A stretch of DNA of 6,607 nucleotides from Methanothrix sp. GTDB taxonomy: Archaea; Halobacteriota; Methanosarcinia; Methanotrichales; Methanotrichaceae. The stretch is taken from NCBI GenBank assembly GCA_028679775.1, contig JAJRAX010000134.1, forward strand, positions 1-6,607, given 5' to 3'. The number at the start of each line of letters is the position of its first letter. Position 1 is the stretch's first letter. The notes under the pieces were generated by a model that saw nothing but the letters and a program-made list of their open reading frames with translations, made no database searches and was not told the DNA's origin. The position numbers were made by a program, and so were the translations under genes. Of this stretch, positions 1-6,440 are shown piece by piece.

Positions 1-257
1 CCAAGACTGAGAACCCCATGTTTTACTTTGGCCTCTTCGGCTCATTTTTCGGAGCAGCCGGATTTCTCATCGGTCTTTTTGTGGCAAGTGACTGGCTGTA
101 CTGGAGGATAGAGCACATCCCTCTCACAATACTCACTGCAATACTGATCATCGTGGGATTCCAGCTATTCCTGATAGGCATTCAGGGAGACATGATGGCA
201 TCCATGCATCGCGAGATGATTCGAGAGATGTACAAGAAGAAAAAACAAAAAATATAA
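1..257 (+). CDS. C-terminal fragment of a membrane-anchored family 2 glycosyltransferase (DPM1/polyprenyl-phosphate sugar transferase type)
   Basis: The gene enters from the left edge. The open frame runs from position 3 (K-T-E-N-P) through an internal ATG at 18 to TAA at 255-257, so this ATG is not the real start and the catalytic GT-A domain lies outside the window. What is seen: an N-P-M-F-Y-F-G lead-in, a hydrophobic helix FGAAGFLIGLFVA, a short loop with WRIEHIP, a second helix LTILTAILIIVGFQLFLIGI, then a G-D/E-x-M/L-x-S-type cytoplasmic segment and a very basic tail ending KKKKQKI. This two-helix tail with 'FG..G...G..IGL' and 'IP.....A.L....G.Q....G..G' is characteristic of GT2 enzymes that move sugars onto or from polyprenyl phosphates at the cytoplasmic membrane. 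The substrate cannot be told from the tail. A role in making envelope glycan or N-glycan precursors is inferred from the family and from the sequon-rich proteins next door. It converges on the surface-protein operon, so it is not in that operon. Confidence 0.75.
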   Translation, partial: KTENPMFYFGLFGSFFGAAGFLIGLFVASDWLYWRIEHIPLTILTAILIIVGFQLFLIGIQGDMMASMHREMIREMYKKKKQKI

Positions 258-310
258 TTAGAAAAATATTGAAAAGGAGTTCTGCTCTTTTGCTTTTCTA
301 GCGGAACTCC
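258..310. terminator. Convergent oligo-T spacer with inverted repeat (probable two-way terminator)
   Basis: Only 40 bp separate the stops of the two converging genes. On the minus strand GGAGTTC (310-304, inside the last codons of the large gene) and GAACTCC (282-276) form a perfect 7-bp inverted repeat with a 21-nt loop. The transcript then continues into TTTT (275-272), TTTTT (266-262) and further T-rich sequence. On the plus strand two TTTT runs (288-291 and 294-297) follow the glycosyltransferase stop. Archaeal RNA polymerase terminates at oligo-T tracts, so both transcripts plausibly end here. The hairpin has a long loop and may be incidental. Confidence 0.5.
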
Positions 311-3300
311 AGTTTGGCTTCATCCATCGCCTCAAAGAGATAGGCCATTCCAGGTACAAGAGTCTCATTTCTATCCAGGTGCGTCCAGCTCGAGTCCTCA
401 TACTTCCAGACAAAAGCCGAGACCAATCCCTTATTCACTGCCTCAGGATATTTGTATTTTTTATGCCCGGCATTGACGGTGATGTTCTCAAGACTCACTG
501 TTCTGTTTACAGGAATTCCTATCATATTCCAGCCGGCATGCAGATCGAGACGATAGGGCAGATCCACCGGCTTTCCTGAGACCTCTATTGTGAAGTTGTC
601 GGCGCTGTCGATGAGGAAGCCCTCACCTGGCAAAAAGCTGGTCACATTTGTCATTCTGGCATCTTTCATTGAAAAATCCCAGATGTCGCCGGCGATTGTG
701 AAGACGCTCCTGTAGGGCTTATTGACCAAATACTTGGAGGCAGATTCGCCCTTCGGCTTGAGATAGACTGAGACGGCATTCCAGCCGGCAGTCACATTGA
801 TCCGCTGGACCTGGCCAGGTATTAACACATACTCAACCAGGAAGCTTCTCTGTTCATCGAGCTTCGGCCTGATGACGGGCCACATAATTTTCTTCTTATC
901 GCCAATGATAAATTCATCATGCCAGACAGACAGCCCGTTCTCCTTCACAACGATCTTATCTGCATCTTTGTCAAGCATCACCTCAGCGATTATTGCGGGA
1001 GGAGCATTGAGGTCAAGAGATCCGCTGCTGCTATCTGTCTCTATCCAGTAAATCCAGTCGGTTGCGCTCTCGTTGATAGGAGTAACAGAGGCCTTGATTG
1101 CACTCATGTTCGCCTCTGTGGCATTCGCCGGCCCTACAACTGAGATGTAGGGAAGAGATGGCTCTTTGACAAGAGTTGGCCGGAAGCTGGGATCTCCCAA
1201 AATGACGTCCATGTATGAGGTCTGATTTAGCATCTCGGAGACGGAAGTATCCCAATCAGGCAATTTCTCATCATATTCGCCGATTGCCTTGATGTTCATT
1301 GCACCCTGATATTTTAATCTGAAGAGGTTCTCAGCATCCAGCACCGCTTCGCCAACGGTTGCGTTCGTGTAGACCAGAGACTGATAAAACTTCTTGAAGA
1401 AGTCATCAGACAGGAATATCCAGGATAGAGCAGACTCTCCAACATAATTTACTGCACCAGCTCGTATAAACGACAGAGCAATAGAATCCTCCAAGTCAAG
1501 CGGAATATACATCCTGGTACCGGTGATATTCAGATAGTATCCTTTAAGGTTCGCTGTGACACAGGCGCTTGCAGTTGTTGTCTGAGGTGCCAACGTCAGG
1601 CTCTTGACATGATCTCCAGTAAGCGCGGAATCCATCATAGACCATTCCGATAACTGCCAAGCTTGCTCATTTCCATGATGGTCGAAGTTTACTATATTCT
1701 GGCCGTTATTCATCTGAGAGATGACCTGCTGGTAGGTGGCCTCTTCGTAGCGCAAGTCTTTGACCTGCAACCCAGCCTCAGCCAGGTAATCCCTGATCTT
1801 TATAGCTATGGGGGCCTGGGGGAAAGACAGGGGCGGCGAGGATATGACCAAGGCATTCTTCTTCCAGGAACCATTCAGCCGATCGTAGGCTAGAGTGCGA
1901 GCCATGAGCTGAGACGCATCGTAAACGGAAAGCCCCATGATCCGTCCAACTGCCACGTTGCTGTAATTCTCATCATTCATTGGCAACTGATAGTCTCTGA
2001 ATATCTCATACTCCATTACATCCGTGACATTTTGAATCAGACCTGTGGAGATAAAAGGCATCGATCCCGGATCTCCAACTACCACCAGATAGTGAGAATT
2101 GATACTCAGATCTTCTACCTTCTGGCCTAATGTCTGCTCCAGCTTATTGGAATCGATCTGCTGCGGGTCGCATGCAGCATCAAAGAGAACCGCCTGACGG
2201 GCTGCAGCTACAACAGGCGCCACAAGAGAGAGACGCGGGACCTTGGTATGACTGAATGCAGTGATATTCAATGCAGGAATATTGGAGCGAACATCAACTG
2301 TAAAGTTCTTCGTCCTCTGAATGGTGCCGTCGCCAGCCTCAATGTTGAAGATCCATTTGCCAGGAGTCAGCATCTGTACCCTCACATCATAGAGCCTGTC
2401 CGGCGCTATATCCGTGATCATGAGGTGACCAGTTCGCCGGTCCGGACTGAAGAGGTTAAGTGTGGTGTAGCTCGCCTCTTGTCCAAGGCTCCAGGATATG
2501 TTGGTCCTGCCGGAGTATATCCAGGTAGGATATGTCAGATTGATAGCAGGACCGTCGTCCAGATTCGCAAGAGTGTGGTTATAGGAGAATCCTTCAAATG
2601 CAGCTGTAGCTCCTGTGTCCAGTCGCTCCTTCCATCCTGAATCCATTGGGTAGAGCAGCTCCACATCCACATTCAGACTGGCGGATTCACCTGGATTAAG
2701 CCGCTTTATGTTCCATCGGAGCATGGATCCGTTGAGGAAGGCATTCATGGCGTCCGATGTCAGACCGCTGAAGGGATCCGTAATATTTGCCACACCCATC
2801 TCAGCCCTGGGCCACTTAATGAGCCGGCCCATCGGGAAGATGTCCAGAAGTCGCACATCATCCAGCACCTCCTCGCCAGTATTGCTGAGTGTGATGTTGA
2901 GCCTTACAATTTGACCCAACTCCTCAGCAGGTACCTGGCTTGGGCTTATTTCGGTTTTTATCATCAGATCATCGACGAGAGTCCTCTCGACGGTAGGATT
3001 GGGCACCGGCTGGAGGAGGGAAAGATCATGGGAGTTGGTATAGACCACCATGTTTGGACTGTCGCCCCTCTTTCTCATCTGGTCGAGGAGGAACTGATTG
3101 TCACCCACCAAACAGGAGACGTTCATCTCGATCAGGCTCTGCTTCACTGCTGCCGAGACGGGACCCACTGCAACAACCTCCTTGACTCCCAGAAGCGATA
3201 ATGCTTCAGTTGTCTCATTGGGCAGCACGTTGCTCACGTAGAGGAGCGGCCAATTGAGATAGGAGGCTATGGGCGCGGCACAGAGAGCGGCACTGTAGTT

Positions 3301-4653
3301 TTCGCCAACAATCACTGCGCCCTCTGAGCTCTTCCAATACCGGCTGATCTTTAAAGTCAGATCATAGCTATTGTTTGCGAGGAGCTTCTTATCGCTGTTC
3401 CATGAGACATCTCCAATGGCTAGCGTCTTTCCTTCGATGCGACCCAATAGCCAGCGGGCAGCTGATGAAGGCGGCTGTAGCTCCGACCAGACAGGGGTAT
3501 GAACCACGTCATACTCGAAGGCGAGACCTTTTGCCCCGTATTTTATGATGTCCTCGATATATTTTACTGCGCCCTCCACATTTTGAGTGGAAAGGACATA
3601 TTCAAGGTAATCATCGCCTAGCCGCACATAAACCGGCTTCTCGGAAAGCCGGCAGGCCTGACCCAGATCCGGAGCTGAGAGAGCCGATATCAATGTGAAG
3701 TCCACAACCTTTGCCATCTCAGCGAAGTTGTAGCCCTGACTTCTGTCGAATGGGCTGTCAAGAGCTATGCCGAGCTTCACAGGACCCAGACCCGATGTCA
3801 GATTCCGTACATAACCTACGATCTGCATGATCTGATCCTCCTTCCACTGCATCCAACGCTCCTGATTATATTTATTTACATTGACTTTGCTGAGGTCTAT
3901 GCCGGTGTCCTTATAGAACTGCTCTTTGCAGAAATTGCAGTAGCAATAATTCTCATCCTGAAATCCGAAATTATAGAGAACAATGCCGTCTGCCTTGTAA
4001 TCCTCAATGAGAGACTCCACAAGGTTGTAGAGAATTTCCCTGGCCTCAGGATTTACGGGACAAAAACGGGTAGAATTGCCGCCTATATCTGGGTTTGCCA
4101 CCTGCAAAAGGCTCTTGTCAACTCCTGAAACATCTGCCACCGATTGACCGAGGCCGGCCTCGGAAAGCATAGCGTCCATTGCCTGCGGCAGATCCTGAAT
4201 ATCATTCGTCACTCCTGGCTCGGCAACAACTGGAATCTCAAGGGTAGCGGTAATGTAAGCCTTCAGGCCATCTTTATGAGCTGCCTCTACCAGATCCTTT
4301 ACCTGATCGCCTGTTCCATGAATGGTGATAGCGCTGATGTTTGCGGTCTTAAATGTGCTCAGAATGGCAGAGGCACCATACCTCTGCAGATCGCTCTCTT
4401 CCACCCAGCCGTTTCTCTCTCCGGCCTGAACCGCTTTGGGAAGGACCAACAGGGGCAACGTTTTGGTATTATTGCCCTCAGACCAGATGGCAAGAGGTGT
4501 AGCGGCAACTGCTGCATGCCAATCATCTGCTCCTACCAGTATCACGTCCTCGATCTCGCCCTTGACTCCCCTTTCCAAAGGGGAATCCTCTGCGATGCAT
4601 TGAACGATACAAGACATGATTGCTATAGATAGTAGTAGATATTGCAGCTTCAT
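298..4653 (-). CDS. Secreted multidomain surface protein: CWB2-like, glycosidase-like TIM barrel, CWB2-like, DUF11/Ig-like, gingipain-like C25 peptidase, two AGWN repeats
   Basis: 1451 residues. Start ATG at 4653 overlaps the upstream stop (ATGA) and has AAGGTGA just before it. Residues 1-21 are a Sec signal peptide, likely cut after CIA. Residues about 36-115 look CWB2-like (ILVGADDWHAAVAATPLA). About 115-405 is a glycosidase-like TIM barrel (AHKDGLKAY, YKADGIVLYN, Cys 198, 237, 239, 242). About 408-530 is a clearer CWB2-like domain (AVIVGENYSAALCAAPIA, then VKEVVAVGPVSAAV). About 560-670 is DUF11-like (NTGEEVLDDV, then LRWNIKRLNPGES), and 700-790 is another beta domain. About 805-1160 matches peptidase family C25: HYLVVVGDPGSMPF, AVGRIMG, His993 in NFDHHGN, Cys1031 in SACVTANL, and closing ILGDPSFRP. 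About 1284-1451 are two related AGWN domains. About 31 N-x-S/T sequons suggest heavy N-glycosylation. No C-terminal helix, PGF-CTERM or LPxTG is present, so retention at the surface is by an unseen mechanism. Proteolytic activity is inferred from the dyad. The TIM barrel may be inactive because Tyr227 sits where the family usually has Asp. Confidence 0.85.
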   Translation of the reverse strand: MKLQYLLLSIAIMSCIVQCIAEDSPLERGVKGEIEDVILVGADDWHAAVAATPLAIWSEGNNTKTLPLLVLPKAVQAGERNGWVEESDLQRYGASAILSTFKTANISAITIHGTGDQVKDLVEAAHKDGLKAYITATLEIPVVAEPGVTNDIQDLPQAMDAMLSEAGLGQSVADVSGVDKSLLQVANPDIGGNSTRFCPVNPEAREILYNLVESLIEDYKADGIVLYNFGFQDENYCYCNFCKEQFYKDTGIDLSKVNVNKYNQERWMQWKEDQIMQIVGYVRNLTSGLGPVKLGIALDSPFDRSQGYNFAEMAKVVDFTLISALSAPDLGQACRLSEKPVYVRLGDDYLEYVLSTQNVEGAVKYIEDIIKYGAKGLAFEYDVVHTPVWSELQPPSSAARWLLGRIEGKTLAIGDVSWNSDKKLLANNSYDLTLKISRYWKSSEGAVIVGENYSAALCAAPIASYLNWPLLYVSNVLPNETTEALSLLGVKEVVAVGPVSAAVKQSLIEMNVSCLVGDNQFLLDQMRKRGDSPNMVVYTNSHDLSLLQPVPNPTVERTLVDDLMIKTEISPSQVPAEELGQIVRLNITLSNTGEEVLDDVRLLDIFPMGRLIKWPRAEMGVANITDPFSGLTSDAMNAFLNGSMLRWNIKRLNPGESASLNVDVELLYPMDSGWKERLDTGATAAFEGFSYNHTLANLDDGPAINLTYPTWIYSGRTNISWSLGQEASYTTLNLFSPDRRTGHLMITDIAPDRLYDVRVQMLTPGKWIFNIEAGDGTIQRTKNFTVDVRSNIPALNITAFSHTKVPRLSLVAPVVAAARQAVLFDAACDPQQIDSNKLEQTLGQKVEDLSINSHYLVVVGDPGSMPFISTGLIQNVTDVMEYEIFRDYQLPMNDENYSNVAVGRIMGLSVYDASQLMARTLAYDRLNGSWKKNALVISSPPLSFPQAPIAIKIRDYLAEAGLQVKDLRYEEATYQQVISQMNNGQNIVNFDHHGNEQAWQLSEWSMMDSALTGDHVKSLTLAPQTTTASACVTANLKGYYLNITGTRMYIPLDLEDSIALSFIRAGAVNYVGESALSWIFLSDDFFKKFYQSLVYTNATVGEAVLDAENLFRLKYQGAMNIKAIGEYDEKLPDWDTSVSEMLNQTSYMDVILGDPSFRPTLVKEPSLPYISVVGPANATEANMSAIKASVTPINESATDWIYWIETDSSSGSLDLNAPPAIIAEVMLDKDADKIVVKENGLSVWHDEFIIGDKKKIMWPVIRPKLDEQRSFLVEYVLIPGQVQRINVTAGWNAVSVYLKPKGESASKYLVNKPYRSVFTIAGDIWDFSMKDARMTNVTSFLPGEGFLIDSADNFTIEVSGKPVDLPYRLDLHAGWNMIGIPVNRTVSLENITVNAGHKKYKYPEAVNKGLVSAFVWKYEDSSWTHLDRNETLVPGMAYLFEAMDEAKLEFR
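301..804 (-). repeat. Tandem pair of AGWN beta domains at the C-terminus of the large surface protein
   Basis: Two diverged copies of about 80-85 residues lie end to end. Copy 1 (residues about 1284-1365) has INVTAGWNAVSVYL, then WDFSM, then FLPGEGFLI. Copy 2 (about 1367-1451) has LDLHAGWNMIGIPV, then VWKYEDSSW, then LVPGMAYLFEA. The shared order is AGWN + short strand, an aromatic 'W-x-F/Y' strand, and L-x-PG-x-(G/A)-(F/Y)-L. Similar 'GWN...PG.gYw' modules are common at the ends of secreted archaeal and bacterial proteins. I know of no assigned function. By position they could be for surface attachment or for folding and stability. Confidence 0.6.
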
Positions 4654-4665
4654 GCGTTCACCTTT
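4650..4665 (-). promoter_or_regulatory. Ribosome binding site and ATGA stop-start overlap coupling the two surface-protein genes
   Basis: Read on the minus strand, AAAGGTGAACGCATGA contains GGTG (4662-4659), a 5-nt spacer, the ATG of the large gene (4653-4651) and the TGA of the upstream gene (4652-4650). The GGTGA core complements the CACCTCC end of archaeal 16S rRNA. The 4-base overlap means ribosomes finishing the upstream gene can restart directly, which argues for one transcript and roughly linked expression. Confidence 0.8.
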
Positions 4666-6248
4666 TCCGTCTTTATGCCTGCATCTGTTAGCGGCTTGGT
4701 GTACTTTAAGTCGATATCTCCCACATAAAAAGCGCTTGTGAGTGATACATTGCGTTTGGTCATCTCTTTAATGGCTTCCTTTGCGTTCTCAGTCACATCA
4801 CCCTGACAAACCACTATTGGCACGCCGGATACCTTGGCCAGTTGATAGGCCCGGAATATGTCGGCAGACTTTGGTCCCGATAAGACCACATCTACGGTTC
4901 CATTGACATAGACCTCTCTGATATACTGCCAGCACTCATCGTAAAGGTTGCCTGTGCCGATGCGCTTGATATGAGTGCCATCCAGCAACTTTTCAGCATC
5001 ATCAGAGACTATGGAGTCGTTGCCCAGTATAACAACCTCAGAATAACCCTGAAGCTTTTCCAGGTCTTTTTCACGGATTTCGCCTGGTGGAGTGGTGATG
5101 ACATCAAAGTCGGCGGTGCCATTACCCATGAAGCTTACCGAGGCTATGGTGCTGTAAGTGAAGTCGTCACCAGTGAGCACTGCCAATCCCGTTGGCTGGA
5201 CCACATTGACGGAAGCCATCTCCTCAGGCATGGGAATTCCCTGGGAGTCCATGAGACGGAAGACAACAGGATATTCGCCGCTCTCTGAAGCGAGCATTGT
5301 GAAGTTGGCCACACCGGGATTTAGTGGGCTGACATCTACCGTCTGAGCCAGAGGGATTACCATGAGCTCAGGAGGAGTTATGATTCCTACCATTACCGTC
5401 TCCTTGACGTCCAGCATGATATTGAAGGAGCCTTCGTAGGTCTTATTGACTACCATATTATCCGGAACCTTGATATCCACATTGTAACCCCGGACCGCAA
5501 CAGCAAAATCAACTATTGCCTCTACAGATGAATTCTTGGACTGGTTGCCAAGAGACGTGGCCGTGATGGTCATGTTCTCCTTTCGTCCAGGCCTCGTGGT
5601 CTGAATCTGCAGCTGCATGGTGTGAGTTGTGCCGGGGTCGAGTGGCAGGTCGTAGGGCAGATCAATGGTCTTTTCTCCGTCGATCAGGTCTACGCTCCAT
5701 CCCTCAGGAACCTGCAAGGTGTCGATGGATGCGACATCCCGAAATGCCCCAAGGTTCTTGATTGCCAGATCGAACTGAGCAATATCCTCTGCGTTGGCAG
5801 ATAGTTCGCCTGACTTGGCATCGTCTATGGTCATGCCAATGCCGTAGCTCTCCTGAGCGATGACTTCTATCACGAAATCGATTCTGATGGGAAGCGATGG
5901 CGGAGCGCTGTCCAGCAAATATAAAAATCCAGTGTAAGTTCCTGGTTGCGTCTCAGGAGGCAGAGCGAAGTAGATCTTGATCTCTGCGCTATCCTGAGGC
6001 AATAGCGGTTTTTCCTCAGGCATATCTTCTGGCATATCCATGAATATGTAGTCCTTGGCTGTCCCACTCATCTGAGTCTTGGAGATCTTGAAGATGGTTG
6101 CGTCCCCAATGTTAGTTACCTTTAGAACTCTCTCCTCGAGGTCACCGGGATGGAGCACCACATCAAACCGTTCCTTGTCTGGCGCCAACTGGGCGGAGCT
6201 GGCAGCCATCAACATGAACAGAATAACTATCAAGTTTATTGGCTTCAT
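4650..6248 (-). CDS. Secreted surface protein with three Ig-like domains and a C-terminal CWB2-like domain
   Basis: 532 residues from ATG 6248, preferred over an in-frame GTG at 6260 because GGTG (6256-6253) sits 4 nt before the ATG and the signal peptide then begins cleanly with MKP. Signal peptide residues 1-19 (hydrophobic NLIVILFMLMAASSA), likely cut before Gln20. Residues about 20-132 form an Ig-like domain (FDVVLHPGDLEERVLKVTN, then PPETQPGTYTGFLYL). About 136-252 resembles NEW3/COG1470-type domains (FDLAIKNLGAF, VPEGWSVDL, LDPGTTHTMQLQIQ). About 255-350 is a third beta domain. About 355-532 is CWB2-like: EVVILGN, IKRIGTGNLYDECWQYI, VDVVLSGPKSADIFRAYQLAKVSG, PIVVCQGD, SAFYVGDIDL. Nine N-x-S/T sequons. 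No transmembrane anchor at the C-terminus, which ends EKVNA. The first gene of a two-gene operon with the C25 protein. A scaffold, receptor or chaperone role for its partner is inference only. The exact function is unknown. Confidence 0.8.
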   Translation of the reverse strand: MKPINLIVILFMLMAASSAQLAPDKERFDVVLHPGDLEERVLKVTNIGDATIFKISKTQMSGTAKDYIFMDMPEDMPEEKPLLPQDSAEIKIYFALPPETQPGTYTGFLYLLDSAPPSLPIRIDFVIEVIAQESYGIGMTIDDAKSGELSANAEDIAQFDLAIKNLGAFRDVASIDTLQVPEGWSVDLIDGEKTIDLPYDLPLDPGTTHTMQLQIQTTRPGRKENMTITATSLGNQSKNSSVEAIVDFAVAVRGYNVDIKVPDNMVVNKTYEGSFNIMLDVKETVMVGIITPPELMVIPLAQTVDVSPLNPGVANFTMLASESGEYPVVFRLMDSQGIPMPEEMASVNVVQPTGLAVLTGDDFTYSTIASVSFMGNGTADFDVITTPPGEIREKDLEKLQGYSEVVILGNDSIVSDDAEKLLDGTHIKRIGTGNLYDECWQYIREVYVNGTVDVVLSGPKSADIFRAYQLAKVSGVPIVVCQGDVTENAKEAIKEMTKRNVSLTSAFYVGDIDLKYTKPLTDAGIKTEKVNA

Positions 6249-6313
6249 CAAACACCACACGATTTCATACTCTGGATTTTTCTACAGTTGTTATCCCACT
6301 ACGTTACCCGTTT
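6249..6313 (-). promoter_or_regulatory. Short operon leader between the TnpB element end and the first surface-protein gene
   Basis: The 65 nt contain GGTG (6256-6253), a plausible ribosome binding site 4 nt before ATG 6248. I see no convincing archaeal BRE/TATA (consensus near TTTATATA). The nearest A/T-rich stretch is GTAGAAAAATCC around 6284-6273, which is a poor match. Either the promoter is weak, or it lay further upstream and was separated by the transposon, or the operon is read from inside the element. Confidence 0.4.
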
Positions 6314-6440
6314 GTGACTTCCTCCCATGCCCCTGAAGTGGCAGGGCTTCCTACGTCATCGATCTAACTTGCTTTGATGATTTGCACAAAGTAGGGGTCG
6401 GATCTTGATAGGCTCTCCCCCTCAGTCCGAGGGTGCGAAT
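6294..6440 (-). ncRNA. Probable omega RNA (reRNA) of the TnpB element, 3' part with guide segment
   Basis: TnpB elements make a guide RNA from the 3' end of tnpB, the transposon right end and adjacent flanking DNA. Here, on the minus strand, the region holds a CCCTC-GGACT-GAGGG hairpin inside the tnpB tail (6433-6419), then after the tnpB stop a CCCTG-CCACTT-CAGGG hairpin (around 6346-6331), then GGGAGGAAGTCAC ending at 6314. This hairpin + GGGAGGnnGTCAC arrangement is a recurrent right end of IS1341-type elements. The guide would be the roughly 16-20 nt after it, beginning AAACGGGTAACG (6313 downward). The 5' boundary at about 6440 is a guess and the RNA may extend further into tnpB. Transcription is not shown by the sequence. 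Confidence 0.5.

Noticed and set aside
18..257. Complete 79-residue small membrane protein starting at ATG 18
   Set aside because: The frame is open to the window edge and the sequence matches the tail of a GT2 glycosyltransferase, so it is a truncated large gene and not a small protein.
1031..1255. 74-codon minus-strand open frame inside the large gene in another frame
   Set aside because: It is a frame shadow of the region just after the C25 domain. The main frame runs unbroken with clear domains on both sides.
2248..2640. 130-codon plus-strand open frame inside the large gene
   Set aside because: It is antisense to the well-supported beta-domain region of the secreted protein and shows no recognisable motif.
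4144..4632. 162-codon open frame on the plus strand opposite the start of the large surface gene
   Set aside because: It lies entirely antisense to a well-supported coding region, its translation is Cys-, His- and Arg-rich with no domain pattern, and it lacks a convincing ribosome binding site.
4591..4653. Lipoprotein-type cleavage at Cys15 or Cys19 of the large protein
   Set aside because: Neither IMSC nor IVQC fits a good lipobox (Met at -2, Gln at -1). Cleavage after CIA at residue 21 is a better signal peptidase I site.
6246..6260. GTG at 6260 as start of the small surface gene, giving an MWCL extension
   Set aside because: No purine-rich site precedes the GTG, whereas GGTG is correctly spaced before ATG 6248, and the shorter form gives a standard signal peptide. 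The GTG start is not excluded.
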